In this document: piece after piece, positions 47,976-58,717 of the stretch
Layout of the letters: every line of letters begins with the position of its first letter
Position numbering within the stretch: the first letter of the stretch is position 1
NCBI GenBank assembly: GCA_015178975.1
Contig: WHVD01000119.1
Coordinates: 186,001 to 250,000, forward strand
Origin: Hysterangium stoloniferum
Taxonomy: Eukaryota > Basidiomycota > Agaricomycetes > Hysterangiales > Hysterangiaceae
Length of the DNA stretch: 64,000 nt
Reading direction: 5' to 3'
Program-made: the position numbers and the translations under genes
Notes under the pieces: generated by a model
What the model was told of the DNA's origin: nothing
The model's database searches: none
Seen by the model: the letters and a program-made list of their open reading frames with translations, nothing else

Positions 47976-48940
47976 ATGGGACCAAAGCCAACACCACGCA
48001 AACCAATGCCAATGCCAGGCCCTCCACGGGCAATCAATATTGGGCACCTCTCACTGTGGCCCAAATACTGGCTCAGCAGGAGGAACAGCAACATCAACGA
48101 GAAGAGGCAGAGAGGGAGGCCAGGAGGTCGAGGAGGCATTAGACAGAGAATACCAGGTGGCATTGGCTGTGGAGAAAGTGGCTGAGGAGCAGAGGAAGAA
48201 GGATGAGGAGGAGGCTGCACGGGTCACTGCGGAGAAAGCCTGGGCAGCTGCGGATAGGGCTGCGGTTGCTGTGGGAAAAGTAAGTCCCATAGTTACAACT
48301 TGTCAATTTTTACTGACTTGGTATCTTCAGCGCAAGGTGACAGAGGTCAAGTCTGAGTCTGAGGGGGAGCCAGAGAGCCCCAAAAGGTAAGTCTTGGGTC
48401 CGCAGATGTTCCGGGAAACTAACCACATCAACAGAAGGCAAGGAAAGTGGCACCAGTCTGCCTACCACCAAGGAATGACCCACAGTGTTCTGGTTGTAAT
48501 GACCAGAACACGGATTGCAATCGGAAGTCCAGGCAGGGACTGGGGTGCTTTCAGTGCATGCACCTCAAAGTGAGGTGCTCACTCGTTCATGAGCAGCCCA
48601 TGGGGTCCGTGGCATGGGAAGCAAGCGGGTCAGATGGGATTTCGGGACTGGATGAGGTTTTGGGGCAGATCACTGAGGGCATAGAGGCCCAAAACGAGTT
48701 GCTTAGGAAGAGCAGATAGTGGTGGCAAAGGAACTTTGCGGACTCTGCAAGGAATTTTGGAAGTTCCTGGCAGAGTATGGTGGCTATGTATATGAAGAGC
48801 TGCAGATCAGGAGTTCCGAGGATGCTGGGTCAGATGAGGATGGGGTTCCTGCAGAGATAGCGGAGCTCCCTGAGGAGATGGCTGAGGTGGGGAAAGCTGA
48901 GGCAGGGAAAAAACACAGCCCCATAAATGTAGATGAATAA
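47976..48940 (+). pseudogene. Accessory antisense gene of the older gypsy copy (damaged)
   Basis: Opposite in orientation to its element, like the copy at 61538-60558. Starts MGPKPTPRKPMPMPGPPRAI, then loses frame; the Glu/Ala-rich coiled coil continues in other frames to about 48280. A GTAAGT-type site follows at 48281. The zinc cluster CSGCNDQNTDCNRKSRQGLG-CFQCMHLKVRC lies at 48490-48580, with all six Cys kept. A stop at 48718 interrupts before AKELCGLCKEFWKFLAEYGG and the tail KHSPINVDE. A TATAAAAAA lies about 60 bp before the start codon. The conserved cysteines argue that the frame was under selection before decay. Confidence 0.75.
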
Positions 48941-49129
48941 TAAAATAATAAAAGTTTAATAATTTTTTTGAAAATAAAATTAAAGCATGAAAAAACATAA
49001 AAATCAAAGTCTGTGGAAAATCCACTTAAGGACTTGAAAACATGTCAGAACCTGTAAAAGCAAAGAGAGACATAGGGCAACAGAGAATAATGAGAATGAG
49101 TCCAAATGTAACACAGGGTCCGCAGAGTG

Positions 49130-50290
49130 TGGTCAAAGAGAAGATAGTGGTCTGGGTTTGAGCGAGTAAGCTGTATGAAAGTCAGTAACAATTTCCATGG
49201 CATTACCGAGTTCTGTGGCCAAAATCCATGAAGTTTCTTCATTGGTGCCCTCATAACCTGCCCACTTGACCAAGTAAAGCAGTTTACAAGTGCATCGACA
49301 CTTGTCAATTTTTGAATCTAAAATTTGTGAGATTTCAAACTTGGGTTCTCTGTCAATAATGACTGGAGGAGGCAGAGATTGCACATGATCTGGGATAGTG
49401 TTAGCAGTACAAGGTTCTAGCATAGAAACATGAAATACCAGGTATACCACACACATGCTATCTGGAAGCCGTAGGGTCCAAGAAACTGAACCTACTTGTG
49501 CAATTATTTCAAATGGACCTAAATATTTTCAGCAAGCCTTTTTGATGGATGGGTAGTCCGAAAGAATTGAGCTTTGACAAAAATGTGATCACCAATTTTG
49601 AAGTTGGGTGGCAGAATATGGTGTTTGTCCGCTGAATGTTGATATTGCTCTTGGGCAGACTTTATTGCAGTCCGGAGTTCCTCGTGGAGCTCATGGAGGT
49701 CCATGGTGAACTCTTGAGCATGGGCAGAGGTGAGATTTCATTCTGGATGTACTGTAATATTTGGATTATATCCTTTATTTGCAAAGAATGGGGAAACACC
49801 AGTAGTGGCCGAGGATGCATTGTTGTAAGCAAATTCTGCAAGTGGTAATAAGGATTTCCAATTGTCCTGTTGATAGTTACAATATACACGGAGATATTGT
49901 TCCAATGTCTGATTGACATGTTCAGTTTGTTTGTCGCCTTCTGGGTGATGTCTGGATGTGAAATGTAGTTTCATGTCCAAGGATTTCCCAAGGGATGTAA
50001 AGAAGTGAGATATGAACTCTGATCCTCAATCAGAAGTTACAGTATGTGGGATGGAACTCTGTGCTTGGAAAATACATGGATAATAAAAAGTTCCACTAAC
50101 TGCATGGACATAATTGTATCATATGTAGGAATGAATATACCATGTTTTGAGAATCTGTCAACAACAACTAGAATGGCGGAAAAGCCTTCAGAATCCAGTA
50201 GGTGTTCAATGAAATCCATAGAGATAGCATTCCACGGATGTTCCAGTACTGGGAGTTGTTTCAAAAGGCCGTATAGCTTGTGTCACTGAG
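49130..50290 (-). pseudogene. Integrase core and chromodomain, older gypsy copy
   Basis: Minus strand from 50290: KQLPVLEHPWNAISMDFIEH, RFSKHGIFIPTYDTIM, then after a damaged DRGSEF region DMKLHFTSRHHPEGDKQTEH and the GPY/F-like part. The chromodomain reads FEISQILDSKIDKCRCTCKL and LYLVKWAGYEGTNEETSW, ending PRPLSSL at 49133. Several frameshifts and stops. Confidence 0.88.
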
Positions 50291-51013
50291 TGTTAAGAAC
50301 TAGAAACTGACTAATGTCGGTGGCCGACGGGGACCGATCGGAAGGACTTGGCTTCAGCTTATATGCTGCACCCTCGCAAATATCCGTAGGTTGTCCTTAA
50401 ATTTCGGACAGGCGAAGACTAAATCCTAAGAAGAACTTTTCGGCAAGATACCGATCAGATCCGAAGGACAAGTCAGGTGTCGGGCCAAGGGGTCGGGGCC
50501 GAGAGTGGGCGAGCGCACGCGAAGGCGGAAGAGAGATTTTCCTAGTATGAGACTGCTACAGACGTATGAGGGTATTCTGAGTCGATATTCTGATTGCCTA
50601 GTAACTACAATTACAGCGAGTTCATATACAAGTAACAGGCGTCTAGAAAGTACTAATGGGGAGGAGGGCGGAAAACGGCATTAACAATAAGCTTGGCTAG
50701 GAACAGGAAGTTTATGATTAGTTCGGAGGCCGATGATAACCGAGAATGGAAATTACGATAAAAGGAAATAGTTCGAGGACTACAAATATAGTTAGACATA
50801 TGTGGAACATAAGATGAGACGGATCAACATGATGAAAAGGACATATCAAAACATAACCAGACAGAAAGGCGTAGTCGGGTTTGATTGACCGGAGAGCATA
50901 CGTCAGCGTCGGGGGTCTGACGGCTTCCGAGGTGTTGTATTGTCGGAGACGTATAACGAGGGTATTCCATCGGGGGCCGTCAGTTTGCGAAGGGTTACAA
51001 CACGGTCGTAACA
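50291..51013 (-). repeat. Solo LTR family A (723 bp), target duplication CTGAG
   Basis: Plus-strand TGTTAAGAACTAG...CGGTCGTAACA. Duplication CTGAG at 50286-50290 and 51014-51018. Inserted into the integrase region of the older gypsy copy, just at its KSQ-stop-HKPYG junction. Confidence 0.93.
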
Positions 51014-52109
51014 CTGAGATTTAGAGTGTGGACAAGTAGTGCAAGATTTACAATAGTGCTTAATGAATCCATGGAGTCTGGGCCAAGTGTATTCTCTTCT
51101 TATTAATGATAGAGTTTTGTTGAACCTGAAATGTCCGGAGAGTGGATGATCATGTTTGTACTGAAGGATCCTGAGGCGGAAGCCAGTGGAGTCCGGTACA
51201 TAGATGTGATTGTCAAGTCTAATGAAACCATGCTGATCAAGAGACCACTGGGGTTGACTGGGGTCCATGGGATTGTCAAAGTGTGCTTTAGTTATTAGGT
51301 CTAGTGGAATTGCCGATAGAATATCTTGATGTAGCTTCTCAATATCCATAATGATAATTCCACAGACAATGGGATGGATGAGGAAAGTTGCACAGACTGA
51401 TGTGGTAAGCTGCTGATTCGTGAAAATGGGTTTCAAGTTGTGTGGGTTTACTGTGGCATAGTCATTGCTCCCCTCTTTAAGATAGACATCCCATCGTCTA
51501 GTTAAAGTGTCAGGTTTGCCACCAAGATGGCTGGGTCGAAAGCAGATAATCATATTGAAAGTGGATAGGTATTCAGACCAGTGGGCCTGCTGGTGGGTCA
51601 AAAGTTTTGTAGTAGAAAAGTATTCCAGGTTTTTGTGATCCGTTACAACGTCAATTGGAGTTCCCAAGCCTTCCAAATAGTGTTGCCACATTTTGAAAGC
51701 TGAAAAAATTGCCAGGAGTTCTTTATCATGAATGTCGTAATTGAGCTCTGCTCCAGTGAAAGTCCAGGACAGAAAAGCCATGGGGTGGACTTCTTTGTCA
51801 GAGTCCTGGATAGACAGAATGGCTCCAAGTGCATAGTCTGAGGTGTCCATTTCGCCAATGAGTGGGAAGTCTGGTTTCCAATGTGACAAAATTGGAGCTG
51901 AAGAAAAAGAATTTTTTAAAAGATTGAAAGCTTTTTGACACTTATCATTAAAATTCCACAGAGTATCCTTACATGTAAGATGGGTAAGGGGAACCATGAT
52001 GTCAGAATATCCACAGATAAACTGTTGGTAAAAATTGGCAAAGCCGAGGAAAGATTGTATGTCTTTAACTTTTCAGGGTTCTGGCCAATTTTTGATGACT
52101 TGTACTTTG
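51014..52109 (-). pseudogene. RNase H and zinc-binding integrase part, older gypsy copy
   Basis: Minus strand from 52109: VQVIKNWPEP, then a long frame 51997-51020 with [62 protein letters not shown] and the zinc region HPLSGHFRFNKTLSLIRREY, HYCKSCTTC. The CGA codon in TLTRRWDVY is intact here although it is TGA in the younger copy. Interrupted on the right by the 52110-53219 element. Confidence 0.88.
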
Positions 52110-52414
52110 GAGGATAACCCAAAACTTTAAAAGTTATTTATCCACTAAAGTGTATATATTTATATTGTTTGTTGTAAAATTAATATTTAAGCAAATTCAG
52201 TCTATCAGATGTCATTTTGGAGAATAAGGAAATATTAATATTTATCCTATATCTGACAAAATTTAGTCAAACAATCATCTGTAGATTATTCTTTTGGAAT
52301 AAATTGCACAATGGGGATTGGTACCCCAGATAGTTCTGGTTAACTCTCTAAACCAACTAAATTTAAATTATATGAAATATATTTGAAAGTTTGCTTGTAT
52401 ACAAGAGAATACAT

Positions 52415-52889
52415 CATAACCCAAAGATTAAGTCATAACCCAAAGATTAAGTCATAACCCAAAGATTAAGTCATAACCCAAAGATTAAGTCATAACCCAA
52501 AGATTAAGTCATAACCCAAAGATTAAGTCATAACCCAAAGATTAAGTCATAACCCAAAGATTAAGTCATAACCCAAAGATTAAGTCATAACCCAAAGATT
52601 AAGTCATAACCCAAAGATTAAGTCATAACCCAAAGATTAAGTCATAACCCAAAGATTAAGTCATAACCCAAAGATTAAGTCATAACCCAAAGATTAAGTC
52701 ATAACCCAAAGATTAAGTCATAACCCAAAGATTAAGTCATAACCCAAAGATTAAGTCATAACCCAAAGATTAAGTCATAACCCAAAGATTAAGTCATAAC
52801 CCAAAGATTAAGTCATAACCCAAAGATTAAGTCATAACCCAAAGATTAAGTCATAACCCAAAGATTAAGTCATAACCCAAAGATTAAGT
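52415..52889. repeat. Tandem array, 25 identical copies of a 19-bp unit
   Basis: Unit CATAACCCAAAGATTAAGT repeated 25 times from 52415 to 52889 without a mismatch that I can see. Confidence 0.97.
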
Positions 52890-52891
52890 CA

Positions 52892-53043
52892 TAACCCAAA
52901 TAATCTTGTTTAACCCAAATAATCTAGGTTAATCCAAATAATCTAGGTTAACCCAAATAATCTAGGTTAACCCAAATAATCTAGGTTAACCCAAATAATC
53001 TAGGTTAACCCAAATAATCTAGGTTAACCCAAATAATCTTGTG
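52892..53043. repeat. Second 19-bp array, 8 copies of a related unit
   Basis: Unit TAACCCAAATAATCTAGGT, eight copies with a few variants (AATCC at one site, TTGTT in the first, TTGTG in the last). Shares period and the TAACCCAAA core with the first array, so both derive from one ancestor. Confidence 0.93.
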
Positions 53044-53219
53044 TAACTATGTCATTTGTGTGTATTTTAAAAGGGCATGCATATTTTAAAGATGAAATTT
53101 CAAGTAATTAAATATAAACTCATAGAATAAGTTGTCATGGCCAGAGGAAGTAGCCTCACTTAAAAATATGAGGATTATTCAGTAAAATTTTGTATATTCA
53201 ATAAAGTGTGACCATCCTT

Positions 53220-53918
53220 CTTTAGTTTCATCCATGCAGAGTCCATTGGGTCCCATTATGAAGCCCAGGTATTCTACAAAGTCCATGTCAAAAGTACATT
53301 TTTTACCATTCAAGAATAAACCATGTTGTCTGAGTCTCCAGAGAACTTCATGGACTTGTTTGTCGTGTTCCGTGGGATTCTCGGAGTAGATAATAATGTC
53401 GTCCAAGTAAACAATGACGCATACATCGAGCATGTCAGAGAAAATGTCATTGATAAAATGTTGAAAAACAGATGGAGCATTGGTGAGTCCAAAGGGTATC
53501 ACCAACCACTCAAAGGCTCCATAATGGGTTCTAAAAGTGGTTTTCCATTCGTCACCCATGGAGATCCAGACCAGATGATAGGCATGTTTAAGGTCTATTT
53601 TGGTGTAAATCTGGGCATTCCATGGAGCATCGAGGAGGTCAGATATAAGTGGAAGTGGATACTTATCCTTTTTTGTGACAGCATTGAGTCCTCTGAAATC
53701 AACACATAGTCTAAGGGATCCATCCTTTTTCTTGACAAACAGAACAGGTGCTCTAAAAGGAGACTTAGAGGGTCTGATAAAACCTATGGACAAATGTTCA
53801 TCCAGGAAATCGCAGATTGCAGAATGTTCCATGGATGAGAGCAGGTAAATATGTCCTAGGGGTGGCTGGGCGCCTTCTTTGAGGTCAATTTTTAAGTTGT
53901 ACTCTCTGTGGAGCAGAA
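53220..53918 (-). pseudogene. Reverse transcriptase core, older gypsy copy
   Basis: Minus strand from 53918: REYNLKIDLKEGAQPPLGHI, FIRPSKSPFRAPVLFVKKKD, GSLRLCVDFRGLNAVTKKDK, AFEWLVIPFGLTNAPSVFQ, the catalytic VIVYLDDIIIYSENP and VEYLGFIMGPNGL. The frame is open through the RT core and is broken at DETK by the 1.1-kb insertion. The active-site YLDD is intact. Confidence 0.92.
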
Positions 53919-54450
53919 ACTGGTGTGAGAGGTACGGCAAAATATACTCAGGAAATATAGTCTGGATGAGCTCATACTATATTTCTATTATTATTTCTAC
54001 TTTATCTCTATTTTATTATACACTTATAATTAGTTCGATGACCTATGTATGCAGTACATTGACTCTTGTGGGTGCATACATGCCAAACTTATGTATTCTA
54101 GTGCTGGTAGTTAGAACTCAGACACTTTTTACCCCGCAACCACGACTTACCGAGACACCGATTAGTGTCCTGTAAGTTGTGATTGGGGTATCGTCTCGAC
54201 TGTCACAGACGGGCTTTGACTATCAACGCAATCAGAGTTTTGAACTATACTAGTCGAAACTCCACTTTTATCTCAATTCACCCAGACTACATCCACACTA
54301 CTCTGTTATTTGACTCTCTCATTATTCTCTTCTACACTTGAGCAGTCCCTCAGAATTGTACTTCATAGTCGATTCTCCTTATTCATTTTAGCTCTCTATT
54401 CTATTTTAGATAGCTATTTCACCTGACCGTATTGAACTAAACAGTCAATA

Positions 54451-55290
54451 TGTTACAACCGGACAATCCTGCCGAACTCCGGGCACTAACCCGTACGCCC
54501 CCACGCGCTACAAGCACCAATCATCTGTTTATAGGATTTCCCGCCCAGACTCCGTTACATCAAGACTCGTTACATTCGACCTCATTACGACACATATCAG
54601 TCACTGGACTTCCCCCGGACTCCGTCTCTGTCTATGTCCGTCTTCGTCCCACGCATCAGTCACCGGTCCCCGCTTAGAATCCCGTCACTGCTCTAATCAA
54701 GCCCCGTTCCCATTTTAGTCAAATGACCTGTCACGATTTAGGACTCCGCTCCCGCTCTGTTTCCCGTTATGGGTTATGCTTTGTCACAATTCGGACTCCG
54801 CTCCGTTCCATTCCGTTCCTAACACCAATTTGGTGTTTACTATTCCCATTTTATGTTTTGTTAGTTTCGTTTCGTTATTACTGGATTTGGCATGTCATGC
54901 ATTCCATGGTCTATATAAACTGGCAGATGTTGTACATACAATCCAGTCAGAAAATTAGCTTAGATTCCCCCCAGTAATCTAATAATATTTTCTGCTCTAA
55001 AACCTTACTCGATTCACATCACTCGCACTAGTCGGAGCCCACGGGCTCCGGTGCATCTATCTCTCTCAACCAACTCGACTCACGACCCACGACCTCTGAC
55101 CTACGACCCACGACCCCCGACTTATGACCTACGACCCATGAACCCTGCCCGGACTCCCCTGGATCCCCGTCCGTCCGTTTGAAATTGGACAACACGATCT
55201 AGCGAGGGCGCAGCCTATAAGCTGAAGCCAAGTCCTACCGGATATCCCGCAGGTTTCTCCAGAAACCCGGCCTGTGTGTGTATCCTAACA
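54451..55290 (+). repeat. Gypsy 5' LTR (younger copy)
   Basis: 840 bp, TGTTACAACCGGAC...GTATCCTAACA. TATA box CTATATAAAC at 54911-54920. The U5-like block shared with families A and D is at 55202-55236. Confidence 0.96.
54911..54955 (+). promoter_or_regulatory. LTR core promoter and predicted RNA 5' end with self-primer
   Basis: TATATAAAC at 54912-54920. About 30 nt downstream, where transcription should start, lies AATCCAGTCAGAAAAT. Its AGTCAGAAAAT (54945-54955) is the exact reverse complement of 55293-55303 beside the LTR end. The start site itself is inferred. Confidence 0.65.
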
Positions 55291-55292
55291 GT

Positions 55293-55303
55293 ATTTTCTG
55301 ACT
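55293..55303 (+). promoter_or_regulatory. Primer-binding site, self-priming type
   Basis: ATTTTCTGACT starts two bases after the 5' LTR. It does not begin with the TGG expected for a tRNA 3' end, but pairs perfectly over 11 nt with the predicted RNA 5' end. S. pombe Tf1 uses such an 11-nt self-primer. Confidence 0.65.
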
Positions 55304-55326
55304 AATACTCACAGATTGTTTTCATT

Positions 55327-56619
55327 ATGCCACCAAGAAGAAGTACACGTGCACAGTCATCAATGCCTGGACCGTCGACTCTTCATTCCCCGTTAACTCT
55401 GTATACCAGTCAGACGCTTGCGAACCAGTCGGAACCCATGGAAGAAGCCCGTATCGAAGAAGTCCCGGAAAACCTGGACGAATCCGAGAACGAGTACGAT
55501 TCCGTGGCCCCCGACAAGGGCAAAGGTGTCGAAATCCCTCTCGAAAACCCTCCACCTCTTCAACGACCGCATTTGGGGGATCCTACTTCTGAATTTTTAG
55601 CAGGAACCATAGATAAATTCATGACGCACCTGCTCGAAGAACGAAAGAAAAAGGAACAAGAACCTCCATGGTCAAAAGTCAATGCTCCGGAACCCTTCAC
55701 GGGTTCCAACCCAAACAAACTCTCTACTTTCCTCATGCAATGTCACTTCAACTTCCGTGATCGTGCCACTGCATTCTCCACAGACTCCTGAAAAGTCAAC
55801 TACGCACTGTCATATTTGTCGGGATCCGCGTTGAAATGGTTCGAACCGGCTTTTAGCGGGATTTCCGAGGAAGAGCTGCTCTGGCTTGAAAATTGGGAGG
55901 CGTTTGTTGAGGAGCTTGAAACCAACTTCGGCCCATATGACCCGACAGGAGAAGCCGAGAATAGTCTCACAAATCTTTGTATGAAGGACACGCAGTGCAT
56001 CACGGACTACATCGTCCAATTCAATAATCTTGCAGCTCGTTGTCAGTGGGGCGATCCCGCTCTCCGCCACCAATTCTACGCCGGTCTGCCGTCCCACCTT
56101 AAAGACGAAGTCTCGAAAGGAGAAGATGGCAAGCCAAAAACCCTGTCCCGTATGCGCCTCAAAGCTCAAAACGCGGATGCACATTATTGGGAACGTCGCA
56201 TGGAAGTTGCCCACGAGACATCCGCAGACAAAGTAAACAAGTCCAAGGACAAAAACAATAACAACAATTCGTCAACCAGCAACCAGAACTCCACGCAATC
56301 CGACAAGAAGAACGATAAAAAGTCTTCAAACAACAACAACAACAATAAGGACAATAAGGACAACAACAAGGGTCAACAGTCCGGCAAGCAAGCCAGAAAA
56401 CCTGACCTCTCAGGCAAACTCGGACCCGATGGCAAATTGACTCCACAAGAAAGACAACGTCGTATGGACAACAACCTCTGTCTCTTGTGTGGGAAACCCG
56501 GTCATTGAGTCCCAGAATGTCCGCTGGCAAAAGCAAACTCTTCAAAGGGTCGATCAGCCAAGGCCTCCACAGAAACCCCGTCGAAGGACAAACCGGCTGC
56601 CAATTCAAAAAAAGAGTAA
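55327..56619 (+). pseudogene. Gypsy Gag (two TGA stops)
   Basis: Starts MPPRRSTRAQSSMPGPSTLH. The capsid-like core contains PEPFTGSNPNKLSTFLMQC, then after a TGA at 55789 LSGSALKWFEP and YIVQFNNLAARCQWGD. An Asn-rich low-complexity linker (about 56250-56380) and GPDGKLTPQERQRRMD precede the zinc knuckle CLLCGKPGH-VPEC, in which a TGA at 56506-56508 replaces an Arg codon; the older copy has CGA there. It ends SKKE-TAA at 56619, directly after a run of seven A. Pol lies in the -1 frame and starts at this run. Confidence 0.92.
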
Positions 56620-58241
56620 GCAACCCCGCGGACTCCGTGCGGGTTAGGGGTTGCGTTGCCTCTCCACGCATTCAAGAGTTCACTTGCCTCAACGCATCTG
56701 CTCTCTCACATTCTGATTCATTTTTCATTAAACTTATGTCTAATATGATCCCGAAATTCGTTTTTTCAGCTCTCATAGATTCCAGCTCGACTCATTGTTT
56801 TTTAGATACAAAATTCATGCAAAAAAATTCTTTGTCAACTTATTTGATAAATCCCGTCAGCCTCCGCCTCTTCGATGGCACAAGTAATTCGGTTGTTACC
56901 CAAGCTTGTGATTTACCCATCAATTTCCCTTGTGGAACATCTCAATTGGTCACTTTCTATGTGACCCAGTTAGACTCAAGTTGCTCGGTGGTCCTAGGAC
57001 ATAACTGGCTTACCCGCTACAATCCGTTGATTGACTGGATAGCTAACAGTATAACTTTCTGGACTCCCGTGGTGACCGAGGAAACTGCGCCTGTCTCGGC
57101 CCCCACGGCACCCATGGCCTTCCCGGCACCTGCAGTCTTGAGGACTCCTGTGATCCCTACAGCACCTATAGCTTCCCCGGAACCCACAGCACCTCTGTCC
57201 ATTTCTCTGATTAATGCTGCAGCTTTTATTAGGGCTTCAAAAATGGATGGGTCCCAGGCATTCACTATCAACTTAAAAATTGATGAAGCAACTGGACGTT
57301 TTTCAACCCTGGTATCTGAATCTGAGCAAGCCGCTGACCTAGAAGGTGTCCTGGAGAAATATCATGACTTCGCGGATGTTTTTAGCAAGTGGAAAGCTGA
57401 CCGGCTTCCGCCTCACAGAGAATACAACTTAAAAATCAATCTTGAAGATGGCGCCCAGCCACCCCTAGGACATATTTATCCACTTTCGTCCACGGAACTA
57501 TCCGCAATCCGCAATTTCCTGGATGAACATTTGTCCATAGGTTTTGTTCGACCCTCAAAGTCTCCTTTTGGAGCACCTGTTCTCTTTGTCAGAAAAAAGG
57601 ATGGATCCCTTCAACTATGTGTTGATTTTAGAGGACTCAATGCTGTCACCAAAAAGGACAAATATCCACTCCCACTTATATCTGACCTGCTCGATGCTCC
57701 ACAGAATGCCCGGATTTACACCAAAATAGATCTCAAGCACGCTTATCATTTGGTCCAGATTGCCGCGGGCGACGAATGGAAAACCACTTTTAGAACCCGT
57801 TATGGGGCCTTCGAGTGGTTGGTCATCCCTTTTGGACTCACCAATGCTCTGTCTGTTTTTCAGCGTTTTATCAACGACATTTTCTCCGACATGCTCAATG
57901 TATGCATCATTGTTTACTTGGATGACATTCTTATCTACTCCGAGAATCCCGCGGAACACGACAAACAAGTCCGTGAGGTTCTCCGGAGGCTCGGACAACA
58001 TGGTTTATTCGCAAATGGTAAAAAATGTACTTTTGACATGGACTCCGTGGAATACCTAGGTTTCATGATGGGACCCGATGGACTCCGCATGGACGAAACT
58101 AAAGTGCAAGTCATCAAAGATTGGCCCGAACCCCGAAAAGTTAAAGATATACAATCCTTCCTCGGCTTTGCCAAATTTTTACAGACGTTTTATCCGTGGA
58201 TATTCCGACATCACGGTACCCCTTACCCGTCTTACGCGTAA
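56607..58241 (+). pseudogene. Gypsy protease and reverse transcriptase
   Basis: In the -1 frame from the A run. Protease: FSALIDSSSTHCFLDTKF (D-S-S/T active loop) and VVLGHNWL. A Pro/Ala/Thr linker (about 57070-57220) is missing from the older copy. RT: ADVFSKWKADRLPPHREYN, APVLFVRKKDGSLQL, VDFRGLNAVTKKDKYPLPLI, FEWLVIPFGLTNALSVFQ, VYLDDILIYSENP, VEYLGFMMGPDG. An inserted A near 58173 changes the frame after SFLGFAKF, so the continuous frame ends at 58241. RT active site intact. Confidence 0.93.
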
Positions 58242-58717
58242 GGGTACTCCATGGAATTTTAATGATAAGTGTCAAAAAGCTTTCAATCTTTTAAAAAATT
58301 CTTTTTCTACAGCTCCTATTCTGTCGCATTGGAAACCGGACTTCCTGCTCATTGTTGAAACGGACGCCTCCGACTATGCACTTGGAGCCATTCTCTCTAT
58401 CCAGGACTCCGACGGAGAAGTCCACCCCGTGGCTTTTCTGTCCCAGACTTTTACTGGAGCAGAGCTCAACTACGACGTTTCATGATAAAGAACTTCTGGC
58501 AATCTTTTCAGCTTTCAAAGCGTGGCGACACTATTTGGAAGGTTCAGGAGCTCCTATTGACGTTGTAACAGATCACAAAAACCTGAAATACTTTTCTACC
58601 ACAAAACTCTTGACCCGCCGGCAGGCCCGCTGGTCTGAATATCTCTCTGCCTTCAACATGATTATCTGCTTTCGACCCAGCCGTCTCGGTGGCAAACCCG
58701 ACGCTTTAACTAGATGA
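58170..58717 (+). pseudogene. Gypsy RNase H region
   Basis: Continues in a new frame with [54 protein letters not shown] and AELNYDV. A second inserted base near 58480 changes the frame again before [40 protein letters not shown] and [11 protein letters not shown], where a TGA (58715-58717) stands for CGA. The older copy has no frame change at either point. Confidence 0.9.

Larger units (their letters stand above)
52110..53219. mobile_element. Non-autonomous element (1.1 kb) carrying a 19-bp satellite
   Basis: Inserted in the gypsy RT codons DETK/VQV. Flanks CTTTG (52105-52109) and CTTTA (53220-53224) look like a slightly decayed 5-bp target duplication. The ends are weakly inverted: GAGGATAACCCAAAACTTT on the left, and AAGGATGGTCACACTTTA as the reverse of the right. 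No coding frame. It holds two 19-bp tandem arrays. Probably a MITE-like DNA element, but the terminal repeats are short and the class is uncertain. Confidence 0.6.

Noticed and set aside
52415-52889. Interstitial telomere repeat (AACCC-like)
   Set aside because: The unit is 19 bp with a single AACCC, not a TTAGGG-type short repeat.
52415-53043. CRISPR array
   Set aside because: Direct repeats of 19 bp are contiguous with no spacers; this is a tandem minisatellite in a eukaryotic transposon.
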